A stretch of DNA of 64,000 nucleotides, taken from NCBI RefSeq assembly GCF_027595985.1, contig NC_073304.1, positions 214,860,500 through 214,924,499 of the forward strand. Reading direction: 5' to 3'. Positions 40,911 through 53,288 of the stretch are shown here, one piece after another. This DNA is from Sorex araneus (Eukaryota > Chordata > Mammalia > Eulipotyphla > Soricidae). A program made the translations under genes and the position numbers. Position 1 is the stretch's first letter; each line of letters opens with the position of its first letter. The notes under the pieces were generated by a model. The model was not told where the DNA came from. It worked only from the letters and a program-made list of their open reading frames with translations, and did not search any database.

Positions 40911-41629
40911 AGAAACAGTTTGATTTGGGGAAGCAAGCTAATTTTGCTACACTTCTGTGTCTCTACTTCAGTGACTTGGGAAGCAGATCGTTTGGATATC
41001 TTTTTCTCTAGGCAGTGCAGATCCCCAAAGCTGCAAACTAGAGAAAGATGCAGAGGCAAAACCTAGGTCACCCTGCCTGTTTCTCCAGCCGGATGTTACA
41101 GAGGAAACAAATCTGTCTGGAGAGGAGGAGAGGAGGAGGCATGAGTTCCATACTAGGTTAGTGGTGGAGCCACATCCAGGAAACTCCCCCCTCCCCCCCC
41201 CCGCCCCCCCCCCCCACAGCCATTTGCAGGAAGGGACTAGGAGTGAAGGTCCCCAGCCCTATGCTGCCGGGAGAAAGTCTCAGATTCTGTGGGCTGAATG
41301 ACCAACTCCTAGAAACCTATGGTTTGGGAGTTGGAAGGCTGGAACTTGCACTGTTGGTGGCTCTTGCACTTGAGTATAAAGTTGCAACCTCTCTGTGGGC
41401 TCTGGAGAGAAACAGAGAAGAGTCTGTGGTTCCAGGACCCGGTGGGGGTGAAAGGTACAAAACACCAGAGGTCCCAAGTGAAACTTTGGAGCACTTCCTT
41501 TGACCTTGGGCAAGGTCATTCTCAGCGGCCATGGGAACCAATCCTTGTGAAGCCCCGGGGGATCACGAGCAGGTAGACTGGCAGCTAGGCTTGATGCTGT
41601 TCCCCAGGGCGAACTGAGCCCCCGACGGT
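40911..41629. other. Unique non-coding sequence at the repeat boundary
   Basis: Contains a C-rich homopolymer tract at 41186-41217. Overlapping short open frames at 41240-41580 on both strands have no recognisable domain. No SINE. Confidence 0.45.
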
Positions 41630-42930
41630 CGTGCTCAGGGGGCAGCGGTCAAGGGAGAGCAGGAAGCTGGTGGCTGCATCCGAGGGAGACGGAGAAGAAC
41701 CAGGGCGAGCAGGGACCCGCGCCCTCCTCAGGCTCCACCAGGGCGGGTCGCCTCCGGCCTCTCGGCCGAGGGTCTGCGCCCCCTCCCCTCTCGGATTCCT
41801 GGGCCTCGCCCCTCCCTCTCGCATTCCCAACTCCCAAGGACAACTTGTCGCACGCTTCAGAAGCCCGGGCGGGCTCTTGGCCCCGGACTGTGACTCTGTC
41901 CCACTTCTTTTGTCTATTTCTGCATCTGCCGGTTCTTGGGATGCCGGGTCTGGTTCTGCCGATTTGGGGGATGCCGGGTGTCTTTCTGCAGATTCTTGGG
42001 ATGCCGGCTCTGTTTCTGTAACCTTCCCTCCTTTCTCTCTCTCCCACCGCCCCTCTCTCTCACGCGCGCGCACACCCTCCTCCTCCTCTCTTCTCTCCGC
42101 CGGCCTCCTCCGCGCCTTCGCTCCGCGGCTCTAACTGACCCTTGGGCGGCTGACCAGGCCGGGACGTGGACCCTGGCGCGGGGACCCGACGGCGCCCCGC
42201 GGCGGGGGCAGGTGAGCCGGGCGGGAGCCCCGCCCTGGCGCCCGCCTCCGAGGTGGCGCCCAGGAGCAGCGCCGCGCGCGGGGCCTTGTGCTTGCCTGCC
42301 CGGCGCCAGGGGGGCGGGGTGGGGGTGGGGGGCGCACGGGGCGCTCGAGCCCCTTCGCGCCCCGTCGGCGCCGCCCCAGACACCACCCCGGGAAGGGAGC
42401 GGCGGGGCCGCGACCCAGAGTCTCCTAGTGGGGCCCCGGCGCCTTCACCGCCGCCCCCCAGCTCTGCTGCGCCCCCAGAGCGCCCCCCGCTCCGTGCATC
42501 CAGGGAGGACGCCGGTCTCCGACTCCGAGAGGTAGGTGAGACCCCCCGCCCCGACTCCGGTCCTTCCTTTGGCCGCGGGGGGCGCGGGCCCTGGGCTGTC
42601 CGGCTGGGCGCTGGCGTGAGAGACCCCCTCGGGGCCGCGGCAGTGCGCCGCCCGCTTAACCTTGAGCTCCAGACGGCTCCAGCCGCCCGGCTGCGGCCTG
42701 CAGCGGCCCCCAACGCTTTGGTCTGGCGGCCCCGCTCCCTGCAGCTCCCTGCCCGCTCTCTCGCAGCCAAGGCGTGCGGGAGCGAGCGGGGGACCCCTCC
42801 CAATCTGCCCCGGCGCCCCAGAGTCCGCTGGTGAGTGCCCCGCCCCGCCGAGGGCCCTCTCCGCATTCGGGATCTCAAACGGGGGTGTCACGGGACAGGA
42901 GTCTTGTGCGGCCTTGGTGGCGGCGGGGGT
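41630..42930 (+). promoter_or_regulatory. Large CpG-rich island with three strong plus-strand splice donors
   Basis: A long CpG-dense tract between the HOX genes. Plus-strand donor-like sites: GGGGCAG then GTGAGC (GT at 42212), CCGAGAG then GTAGGT (GT at 42532) and TCCGCTG then GTGAGT (GT at 42831). Together these suggest alternative first exons of an unnamed transcript running towards mir-196a-1 and HOXB9. No coding product is recognised. Confidence 0.5.
41925..42014. repeat. 30-bp minisatellite, three imperfect units
   Basis: Three consecutive units starting TCTGC and containing GGGATGCCGG (41925-41954, 41955-41984, 41985-42014). As 30 is a multiple of three, the minus-strand frame shows a ten-residue repeat. 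Confidence 0.85.
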
Positions 42931-44280
42931 CGCTTGCAGAAGGACAAAGATGACTCTTTCTTCACGCACGTTAGAGATGGACCTCTTGGATCCAGGGGGT
43001 TCTCTCGAGATGGAGGACCCGCTCTCAGTTGCAGCGCCCTGAGGAGGATGTAGGGACAGCTCGGAGAAGTCTGTCTCCTGCTGCTTTCGGCAGCCTTGGG
43101 TTTAGGCAAGGAGAGAAGAGGTTTCCTTGCCCGCCGGGCCGGGAGTCTGCATCTGAAGGAATGCCAGGGGCCGCCATCTTACTTGAAAGCACACTCAGGA
43201 ATGGTAGGGGTGACTTTTGCAGAGGGGGCTGCTGTTAAAGGGGGTGGGCGGGAGTACAAGGGAGGGCAAGGGCCTATTTATGAAATGACTCATGGATCAA
43301 TACAGAAAAGACCAGCCTTTGCAAAAGCCTTCAAGAGCAGTGAGCATAAAGGGGTTGCATAGTAGAATGTATGTGGGAGGGGGCTCTTAGCTCTGCAGAC
43401 TCATTCGGGGGTCTGTTTCAGACAGTGGAGCCTCTCAGGGCATTTAAGCACTGCATAAAGATGAGGGGGTTCATAGGAGCACGATGGAGATCGGACATCC
43501 TGTGTGTGCCCCGTGTACTCAATATACAAGCAGCTGGGGGGGGGGGGAAATCCCTGGTTTCACCTCGTCCCCCGCCTTTCTCCCAAGTCCCATCATGTGT
43601 GTGTGCTCTGCTCCAAAATTCCCACAGTTGCTAAATGTAAAACAGACAGCATGGGATCAGCTTCCCGGTATCCACAAAGGTGGGAAGATCCCAGTCATCC
43701 TTGGGCCCTCGCTATGTGCTCCCTGACCCTTGAAATTCTCCCCATCCCATCCGAGAGTCCTACATCCTCCCATTCCCCAGCAGCGTCACAGTTTCTCTGG
43801 GTCCCTAGAACCTGGAGCAGCAGACTCCCAGAACGGGGACCTCCTCACCACCTCCCCCCCAATAAGGGGGTAAATATCTCCCCTTGACTCTCAACTTTAT
43901 TCCCCTGGGCTCCCCAGGAATTGAATTACCTACCCACCTCCTGCCTAAGTTTAGAACTCTCCCCAACACAGGTGTGTACATGTCCCTTGTCCCAAAAGGA
44001 AAGTGAGGAAAGGCTAGCTGCAGAGAAGGCACGGGGAAGATCTCAGAGGCCCTCAGGAAGCACCCCAACAATTTGTGGGACCCAGCCTCCTAGTAAATGG
44101 TTGTTGTCTCAGTAGATAGTTAACACCACCGTCTCAGGATGTTCCTGTGATGGGACGGTCTGTTGGGCTGGACCATCTTCTACTTACCCTGCCTCCGACT
44201 TCTGGTCTGATTAAAATAAGCATCAGGTTCAAAAACGGAAGAACTTTGATTATTTTAACTAATTGGAATCTCCTTCCTCA
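42931..44280. other. Unique non-coding sequence
   Basis: Repeat-free. Near 43274-43290, CTATTTATGAAATGACTCA combines an MEF2/HOX-like A/T core with an AP-1 core. A G-run lies at 43536-43547. No gene. Confidence 0.45.
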
Positions 44281-44281
44281 T

Positions 44282-44515
44282 TTCCTTCCTTCCTTCCTTC
44301 CTTCCTTCCTTCCTTCCTTCCTTCCTTCCTTCCTTCCCTCCCTCCCTCCTTCCTTCCCTCCTTCCTTCCTTTCACTTTCTTTCCATTCAGTTTTTGTGCC
44401 ACACCTTGTGTTCAGAGCTTACTCCTGGCTCTGTGCTCAGGGGTTACTCCTGGTGGGGGGGAATATATACAGTGCTGAGGATCAAACCATGGGCAAGGCA
44501 AATAAGCACCTTACT
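44282..44515 (-). mobile_element. Old SINE, reverse, with a (TTCC)n tail
   Basis: (CCTT)n at 44282-44372 joins TTTTTGTGCCACACCTTGTG, TACTCCTGGCTCTGTGCTC, GAGGATCAAACCATGG. It is one of only three SINEs right of 41 kb. Confidence 0.75.
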
Positions 44516-46899
44516 TTCATATTATCTATTCATGCGCTTCCCACCCAGCCTACCCCTGTTTTTTCCTCCCTTACCTCTCTTAGGTTTTAATCTCTCTTTC
44601 TCCCCAAATATAGAAAGACAGAAAATCTGTCCCAGTTTAGAGAAAAGGGATAGTACAAATGGAGAAAGGAAAGAATATTCGGTCATCCAAGCAGCACCCA
44701 GAATCACCAAGTTATCTCAAAAGCTGCCTTCCGAGGCCTGGAAGTTGTTTGATTCTATAATCCTCTATCAGCTCCAACTCCAGTGGCACCATCTTCCTGA
44801 AGAGCAATTATGTATTTAGGCTTCTGTAGTTTTTAAAAAAACAAGCATAAGCAAAAACCCCATGGTCATGCAGATGATGGACTATGCAGGAATCTGCAGG
44901 TCGGGCGCTGGCCTGAGCCAAACTGCAATAACTTTTCAGGGCCAGGGCCAGGGGTCTGGGCAAGACTGCTGTGACAGACCTGACTCTCACCAAGTGGAAG
45001 CCAATGCAGGGGGTATCTAGGGACCGGCCTCCCTCCCGGCCCCCTCTCCTTCAGGGCAGTCTCATGGGCATAAGGAATAGCAGCTGGAAAGATAGACAAT
45101 TCTTGGGGATGGGGTGGGGGAGGGGGGCGGGAATCCAGATTTGTAATCTGTTTAGTTATCCAGACTCCTAAAAGCAGGAGGGGTAAGAACATGGCCCGAA
45201 TGGTCAGCACATTTGTTTCCAACCTTCAGTATGACAATGTCTGACTGGAGTCAGTTGGAGGTTTCAGAACTGGGGTGCAGAACTGGAGAGGGGGTACGGT
45301 ACCTTTTCCTCTTGTCCCCATGTGTGCCCCCTCCCAGCTTCTCAGAAAGTGGCATGGGTAGAACTTTTTAAAATATTGCATCAGAATTTAAGAAGGTTTC
45401 AAATTTCTTGAATACCAGGTTAAAAATTTTGATTCGGCTCGCCCAGAGGAGTTTGGGGGTGGAAAATACTGAGACTAAATATGGTGGTTTAAAGATATCT
45501 TTATTGGTTCCCCCCAGTTGGCTGATACCTGGGTGCTCTCCAGGTTTGTGATCACCAGGCAGGGAAAGAACCCAGTGGTAGCGCCCCATTCCCCACTGCT
45601 GTCTAAGGAATGAGAGAAAACACCCCATTTAAGGCCCAAAGCTCAAGTTTCTGTCTCAGCCAGACTCTGCATGTCTGAGGCTCAGCCTTCTTTCCATCCT
45701 TCCTCCTTCCTCTGCCCCAAGCAGGAGAATCTCAGCCTTTCCTGTGCAGGAAGTCATTTCAGGCAAAGCTCCCCCACTCCCATGACATCTCCCAGCTTGG
45801 GCTCCCTTCTTCCCTTCTTACTGTGCAAAACAGGAGGGAGACACGGGCAGAGTCCGAATTAACTGGAGGATTAAGTAGTAATCACAGGGAAATAGCCATG
45901 AACTTGGAGCCCCCTCTATCCGTCACCCAGAAAAGCTTCTTCTTTCTCTATGATAGCAAGGCTCAGACGTGCAAGAACTAGCCAGAACACAGCTAACTTA
46001 CAGAGAAAAAGTCCGTGGAAGCATCTCATCCGAGGAACCAGCCAGGAGGGAAAGCTGGTGGGACCCACATTTCTGCTCGCTGAGTCTCTTACCTCTGTTC
46101 TGTCTCTGGCGAGAACTGGGATCCTCTTCTCTGAGGAGAGAGAACCGCAGGGAAAGAGGCTCCCCGCAGCAGCCTGCTTCCTCTGAGGCTTCTCTGGGGA
46201 GTGGGAGGTACCTGCCCTGTGCGCCCCCACAGCCAGCATGGAGGCTCCGTGTGCGTGCGCAAGACCCAGTGGCTGTGTCCCAGTGTCCCATCCCGGTGGG
46301 ACTGGGATGGTCAGAGAAGCCTTAGCGAGGTGTTTCAAAAGTTGCTTGTGCCCCAACTGCAGACATGCTGGAGACTGCGCTAGAGGAATTGAGGACTGCG
46401 GGTGCTGGGTGGTCCCTGGGCGGCACGGGGCAGTGCTCCTCGGGGCTAAGAATCTCTCTCTCTCTCTCTCCTCCCTCTCCTCCCCCACTCCCACCCCCCG
46501 CTGGGCAGGACGCCGAGAAAGTTGCTGCTCAGGGAGGCGGCTGGAGTGCATTCGGAGAGGGTCAGGGGCACTCAGGACTCTGGGGCCTGAGGCTTGGTGC
46601 GCCCTTGGCCGGCCCAGGCTGGCGCTGCAGGGGAGGAATCGGGGAGCCGATTTTAGGAAAGAGGCATTTGAATGCTGCCCAGGATGCGGGCACTGGCAAC
46701 AAAGGGGAGGCTGGAATTGCTGGGTGTCCCCTCGGAGTACTACACCTTTGCTGTTAGAGACGCTGCGGCAAAGAGAGCTGGGTCTGGCTACCAGAACCGG
46801 TGACCACCGCCTCTGCCCAAGTGGGATTTGGATACGCGGGGCGCAGCAGAGGCCGGCTAGGCTTCCTTCTGTTGCGTGAATATTCGTTCAGTCTTCGTT
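44516..46899. other. Repeat-free non-coding sequence
   Basis: No SINE and no supported gene. A CT tract at 46448-46480 and local CpG-bearing stretches (46200-46800) occur. GAGGATTAAGTAGTAATCAC near 45865 has two homeodomain-like cores. Confidence 0.45.
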
Positions 46900-47400
46900 C
46901 AGTCGGCACCCTTCTGCTCCCACATCGCCCCCCCACCCCCCCACCGCCCACCGCGGGTAGGCGCAGGACTGTGGGGGTCTGGGCGCTTTGTGATTTCCCC
47001 CCTCCACTTTCTCCAGGCAGCCTCCGCCGGCGCCAGCGCCGGCGCGCTCGCCCCTCCAGGCCCCTCCATGCCTCCTCCCTTCCCGCGGACAATCAAACCA
47101 TCCCGTGAAACCCGTCTGGTCCCCCGATGGTGGGGCACCTTGTCCACCCGCGCTGGTCAATTAATCCGAGCCCGTTAGGAGAGCGCCAGAGCTGTAAATG
47201 GGCGTTTTGGAACGAGGGGGCGCGACGCGGTCATTAACCTCTTGGTAATGACGGGGAAGGAGTCGCCTGGTCGCTTAGGTGGTGCCACCCGGGCCTTCTC
47301 AGCACGCGGGTGCAGCTTCCGCACCTGCGCGCATGTCCGGAGCCTGCAGCTGCGCGCGGCTCTTTGTGATGTCCCCTCTGCCCTAGGCCCTCTTGGAGGG
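46900..47400. promoter_or_regulatory. CpG-rich island
   Basis: CpG-dense sequence (CCGGCGCCAGCGCCGGCGCG near 47027). A CCAG-type boundary and no coding evidence; possible promoter or Polycomb-type element. Confidence 0.45.
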
Positions 47401-47740
47401 TCCCGTTCTTTGCTCTTTTTCTTCCAGACCTGTCCAACCTGGGCCGGGAGAACTTTAAGGCCACAGAGCAAGAGGCTCTGTCTGGCGAGCTGGACTCCTG
47501 GCTCTCAGCTTTCCAATCTGGCTGCAGCGCGGTGGAGAGAATCGGTCGGGGCCCCAGTAGTGGTCTCCCTTCACTCTACACACCCCCACCCGTGAGGGAG
47601 TCATTGAGGGCACCTGGAAGAGCAACCGGGCCCTGAAACTTTCTCTTTAGAGTGGCGTCAGCTCAAGGCCCAGTGGTAAACATCTGGCCCCCCAGAGCTC
47701 TGTGGTCATTTTGTCATTTGAGTGAGCAAGCTAGTGAGAG

Positions 47741-47743
<3 letters not shown>

Positions 47744-47779
<36 letters not shown>

Positions 47780-47791
47780 GAGCAAGCGAGC

Positions 47792-47852
<61 letters not shown>
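47744..47852. repeat. Paired (GA)n microsatellites
   Basis: GA runs at 47744-47776 and 47798-47852 separated by AGCAAGCGAGCAAGAA. Confidence 0.95.
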
Positions 47853-47855
<3 letters not shown>

Positions 47856-50520
47856 AGATCGGACCTGTTATTCTCAGGGGCTCTGTATGGGAAGGGTGTT
47901 TGTGTCCAGTTGGGGTGCCAGGCGGCAGCCCTCTTAGCCCTGGTGGCCTCACACCTATCAACAGGATACCCTTCTGGAGAAGGCTAACAACGCCTGCCGA
48001 CCTGGTGTTACACACAATTGTTTGTTCCCTATTCCTGTGTTTGTCTAATTCCCAAGTTTCTTCCTTTACATTTGCGGTGTCTGTATTTGAAATGTTCTGG
48101 AGGGTGGGGGTAGGGTGTTCCTTGCTGAAATTCTAAAATCTGGCAAAATTAATTGGTTCCGGGTCTCCAGTAGTGGAGGGCAGGGAGATGTACCTAGGTA
48201 ATTTCTTCCCAAATCCCACAGTTTCACAGCCTTCAGACCCCAGGTTTGAATGCCTGTTCCGATCCTGCAAAGTGTTTGGCGTTTGGAAAATACTCAGACC
48301 AAAAAAACAGTCTGTTAGTGTAGAGCTTTATCCCCTTTCCCTTATCTCAGTGTTCTCATAGTCAACTCTCATCTTCAAAAATACCCCTCGGCTCTCTTCT
48401 CCCCGCCACTGCCCATGGGTCTGTGTTCCCAGAACAACTCGGTCTTTCCTTCTAGCCACAGGAGAAAGTGAAAAGAGTTTTACTGAGAAAGGTTGATCTT
48501 GAATGGTCAGGGGTTGAACCAGCTACCAGAGAGGATTCAGACTTGGACAGTCTCCCATACTAAAACAAAATAAAATTAAATAAATAGCATGCTGATCTCG
48601 GAGGATGGGGAGCAACAGGGGAGCAAGCAACACAACAGAAAGTTCTTTAGTGTTCCTTGATTAGCTACCGATTTGCTTCCTCAGAGACACAAACTCTCTG
48701 TGACTGGGGGCTTAGCTCAGGTTAGAAGTTGGGAACTATCAAATTTTGGACTAATCGCTCAAGCTCAACGACTTGCTCCCAAACACTTTGTGTAATATTG
48801 TTTGTAGAAGCTAAACAGCAGGTGGACGCTGGCAAACTTGGGGGAATCCCTCGTTTTATCCAACCTCAGGTTTTTATGGCTTGCTCAGATTTATTCTTCC
48901 TCTCCAGCCTAGTCAAAGGCCTTCTCTTTATTCCTGTATTTGACCACACTAGATCTTCCAGAGGAAAAGCCAGGTTTCTGGTGGGAAATTCGGGGCAGTG
49001 AATAAATTTCTTTCTTCTGAGATGTTCAAACAAATGAAAGAAACTGGACATTTCTCTGGCTGATTGCACCTTTCCCTTAACACACACACTCCAAACTCAG
49101 TTCCTCCAGGCTGGCCCTAAATTGCCAGCACATTTCAAATGAAACTTCCAGCAGGAACTCCACCCTACCCCACCCTTGAGATGCCCCCCTCTGGGATGGC
49201 ACAACCACCACCTACCAGTTCTAGGAGTTCTGGGTTGTAACAAGAAAGGAATGGTTAGCTAATAGTATGCAGACCCCTGCCTGAAAATCAAAGGGAGGAA
49301 AAAAAAATAAACGATTTTCTGCTTGGGACAGTTTAGGCGGAATAATTCTGGCTGTGAACACCTGACCTAAATGCTTTTAATCAGAGCAGAAGAAATATAT
49401 GCCCATTTGCTCTCTACTTTCCTAATTAAACAAAGTTAATTGGCATTCTCAGCAACTTCCGACTGAGGGCCAGGAGCCTGTAGTCATCTCTTTGCCCTTC
49501 CTGCCCCTGCTGTACCCCACCCTTCCCCCACTAGGCCATCTCCTCTTTGGAGTTGGCCTCCTTCCCACAGACAATGCGGAGAAGATGCCCTCAGACCTCT
49601 TGGCTCCGCCCCTGCACAAGGACTTTGGCCCTGAAAAGGCAGAGCTGCCATTGGTCAGAAGTTTTTGCTCAGTGGGGTCTCCCATTTCTTGGGGCCCTGG
49701 ACTAGTTTCAGGGAGCAGAGACCTCACTGGTGCAAGTCTGCATTGCCTACTGGTGGGGGGCAAATCCGATGGTACCCCAAGCTCTCAGCCCTCTGCAGGG
49801 CACACAATAGGTGTTCAGGGAATGCTAGTTGAATGTCTAAGGAAAGTTCCCATTGGGCAAAGCTCTCTGACTTATTTGGGGTATCCGAAATAGGTCCATG
49901 AAGAGTGCCAAAGGTCTCCTCCCTGCCCTGGAAATGGAAAGACCTAGTTTTTCTCCACCACTTTTCAGAAGCTTTGTTTCAATGCCAGCTATCTGCCCCT
50001 TCCTACCCCACCCTCATGTCTTTGCTACTCATTCTCTAAGGCAGAACTTTGCCCACTCCAGAAGGGAGGGGAAATGCTCATTGAGAAGCCAGTGAGAACA
50101 AGCCACCACCCCCACAGACCTGTCCCTCATCACATCCAGACACTTAAGACCAAAGGGAGTTTGAACCTGAAACGAGCCAGACAATTGCCCCAATTCTCTG
50201 TTCCTTATTGAAGAAGAGGTAGTTACAGGCTAAGGGGCTCAAGGGGCCTCACTTTTATGGATGTTGCCCTAAGTCAAAAGAATACATTATCCATATACAG
50301 GCTCTGCTTGTGAGACCACATCCTCCAACACAAATGGGTTCTCAGAAAACAAAGCAAGTGTCTCCTCCCCTCTTCCCTCTTTTCTCCTCTGCCTCTTTTC
50401 TTCTCCTTTCTCCTTCTTGTTATTGCTAGTTACTGTTTGCTATATGCTCCTCATTCCCTAGGCATTTTGCTAAATTCTAGACATACTGTGCATTAGTTAA
50501 CCCTTCCACAAACCTTAGGA
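47853..50520. other. Repeat-free non-coding sequence with an AT-rich block
   Basis: No SINE. The block 49290-49460 (GCTTTTAATCAGAGC, TTTCCTAATTAAAC, AGTTAATTGGC) is AT-rich and has clustered homeodomain cores. No supported gene. Confidence 0.45.
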
Positions 50521-50537
50521 GTTAAGACATTCAGATT

Positions 50538-50836
50538 CCTTCCTTCCTTCCTTCCTTCCTTCCTTCCTTCCTTCCTTCCTTCCTTCCTTCCTTCCTTCCT
50601 TCCTTCTTTCCTTCCTCCTTTCTTCCATCTCTCCTTCCTCTTTCTCACTTTCTTTCTCTCTCTCTTTCTTTCATTCTTTCTATCTTTTCCATATTCAGAG
50701 GTGCTCTTGTCTCTGCCCTCAGGAATGACTCCTGGCAGAGCTGGCAGGGCACCATTTGGTGTACTGGAGATTTAACCTGGGTCAGCTACATGCAAAGCAA
50801 GTGCCCTACCCACACTGTGTTATCGCCCTGGCCACA
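50538..50836 (-). mobile_element. Old SINE, reverse, with (TTCC)n tail
   Basis: (TTCC)n 50538-50608 and TTTC-rich sequence lead into ATATTCAGAGGTGCTC, GAATGACTCCTGGC, GATTTAACCTGGGTCAGC, GTTATCGCCCTGGCC. It is the second of three SINEs right of 41 kb. Confidence 0.75.
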
Positions 50837-52480
50837 AGACATCCAGAATTTGGATTTGGAATTTGGACATGGAAGCTGACAGTTACTAATGGTAGTAGAG
50901 TGTATGTGATGTATGTATCTGTGTGCGCATGCTGATGGAATGCTGGCAAACCTGAATGCTCATGTGGCGTAATGGGAACAGAAATGAAGAAAATTGATAA
51001 AAGGATCTCAAAGTAAAATGTTTTAAATATAGCATGCTTTATAGAATGCACAGTTTCCTCTGCCCTAAGGTGAACAAAGAAGTGAGGCAATTAGCTGGCT
51101 AATTCAGAGCCCCAAATGCTTTCCCCTGGAAATGGGCATATAATGAGGCCAACAGTATGTTCTCAGTTGAATCCGCCTGATGTTGCTCCATTTTTCTCCC
51201 CTAACTTTAACCAATCGGTTGGGCCATCTCTGTGAGCCGCACAGACGCTGCCCCAACACGCACGTTCTCTGGTGCACACACTCGCACACACAGGACTGCT
51301 GATGCGCACACCCCCGACACCGTCCAGCCTCCAGAGTCTTTTATGGCTCAGCCTCGGGAAGGGAAATAGCATTCTGAGCGGAATAATGTGCCCGCGGCGG
51401 CCCAGAGCAGCACAGCTGCTCCAGATGTGCGCTCTGTAATTAGGTGTCCCCAACCCCCTCGAGCTAGGCAGAGAGCTACTCCTGCGGCTGGAGACCCGGG
51501 CAGGCCGGGGGAGTCGTCCAGTGAACGGTGAACGCAGGCTCCAGGCCGTCCCATTTTTTTCCTTCGTTCACCCCTGACCCTTCTTCCCCAGAAAGGGATT
51601 CTCCAGGGCACTCTGTCCGATTAAGAACTTTGGAGAAATGTCTTCATGAAATAAACTGGCATCTCTGCTTAGGAAGGGTGGGTGCATGGCTTCCTATTTC
51701 ACTTAGCCTGAGCCTAGCAGGTTCTGATGTCCGTGAGAGAAGTCTTGGGTTGGGAGGAGGGAAGGCAGGCCCAGTAGAAAGTTCCCTTATCCTCACTCAC
51801 TTTGCTCAGGCGCTATTAGAGACCAGAACAGCCTGCCCTAAACTCCCCTCTCTTAGGGGTTTAACTGGGAAGGGGGGGAGGCAGAGGGAGATGTGTCATT
51901 CATAGATCAAAGTCAGGCCTCCTTGGCAGAGTGTTCAAAGCTTCACAAGATCCCATCCACTTGGTGGTCTCCAGACCTCAGGCACTGTCCAGGAAGGGAG
52001 GAGTGGAGCTGGCCACTCCTAGAGAGGAGGGGGCAGAGCTTTGTGGGGTAACAGAGCACCGCTTAATCTCCACTTCCAACTCCCTTATCTGTGCCCCCAA
52101 AGCTTAAAACCAGAAAATCCCACACTTCCAAAGCTGCTTTTCTGGAAATGAATTTTGAAATACAAGAAAGATATTTTTGCGGGGGTCATCTCAATTTGGA
52201 ATAAGAACATACCATCGCGGAGTAGATGACCTACTTTTCCCATTTCTCTTTTATTGCATTTAGTAGCTGCTGTGATCTTAGACTAACCAGTTAATTCCTT
52301 CTGGCCGCAGTGTCTTTTTTTAGCATTTGGGGGAGGGTTAAAGATACTGGCAGCTCTTGTGTTAGTTTGAGGACCGTCAAAGAAGAGCGAGGATGGTGGG
52401 CAGGGGCCGGTTGCCAGATTAGCTCCCTAATCCTGTCGATGCTTCCCCCAGCCCTTCCTTGTTTAATCCTCTTTCTCTTG
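50837..52480. other. Repeat-free non-coding sequence
   Basis: Contains a CpG-bearing segment near 51225-51450 with TTAACCAATCGG (CCAAT box) and CTTTTATGG (Abd-B HOX-like core). No supported gene. Confidence 0.45.
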
Positions 52481-52481
52481 C

Positions 52482-52700
52482 TTGGCAGAGGGCGCCAAAG
52501 GCGACTTGCGGCGGCCAGCGGCTGGCCAAGCCGCGTGTGCCTGCTGGAACTAGCTCCTTCACCCGTCGCGGGACCCAGAGCGGCGGGAGGATCCGATTCA
52601 GCGGGACTCGACGCCAGGGCGCCGCCTAGAGGGCCGCCGCCGCCACCTCAGCCGCCGGCAACTGCAGAGCTGCTAGCCCAGCCCAGCCTGAATTAGACAC
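52482..52700 (+). promoter_or_regulatory. Short CpG-rich block with CTCF-like motifs (plus orientation)
   Basis: TTGGCAGAGGGCGCC at 52482-52496 carries the CTCF core GCAGAGGGCG, and GCCTAGAGGGCCG near 52624-52636 is a weaker relative. CpG-dense surroundings. Motif evidence only. Confidence 0.4.
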
Positions 52701-53204
52701 GGGAAGCCGGGGTAGAAAGGGGAAAATCTGCTCCAGGCTGCAACTTCTAGCTCCTCTGACTTCTGGAAAATATACCCGCCCCACCGGTCCCTTATAATGA
52801 ATCCTAGGGAGGGTGAGAAGGCCAGAAATAGCTATTTTGTGATTCTAAGTGGAAGTGGGTCTCAATTTCTGTTTCTTTGAGGACCCCGGGTTTTGCATCT
52901 ATCTGCACACTTCTTCTAATCAGACCATGTTGTTCAGCCCCCTTCAATCACGCTAGCCCCCAGATTTATCTCCAAGGAGGGAAGCTAGTAGGGAGATGCC
53001 CCTCAATCTTACAGCTCCATCGTCTACTACCGTTTAGATTTTTCTGGATAATTCGGATAACGACATGCTTTTAGAAAAGGATTTAGAAAGTGGTTGGGGG
53101 ATAAAAGAAATAGTGTCCAAGTGGCTTTTACTATGTGTGGCCATCCCTGAATGCATGAGTGATATCCTGGCAGGAGCTAGTTGTCGCCAGCGCCCCTGTC
53201 GGTG

Positions 53205-53224
53205 GCTGTACAGACCTGTACAGC
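53205..53224. repeat. Short inverted repeat
   Basis: GCTGTACAG, spacer AC, CTGTACAGC: nine-base arms, perfectly complementary. Confidence 0.9.
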
Positions 53225-53288
53225 CTGGACTTGTGCCGGCTGAACACCCTGAATGACCAGGTGGCCATAGAATAAATAAAAAGACTGA

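Noticed and set aside
41240..41580. Cluster of 60-90-codon frames on both strands
   Set aside because: Five mutually overlapping frames with no shared codon signal or domain; nothing favours any of them.
42060..42878. 272-codon minus-strand and 222-codon plus-strand open frames in the 42-kb CpG island
   Set aside because: They overlap on opposite strands and are Arg/Pro/Gly/Ala-rich with no motif; best explained by GC content.
48705..48740. tRNA-like GGGGGCTTAGCTCAGGT
   Set aside because: Only a D-arm-like word; no B box or cloverleaf follows.
53205..53224. Androgen/glucocorticoid response element
   Set aside because: The ACA/TGT half-sites are separated by four bases, not the required three.
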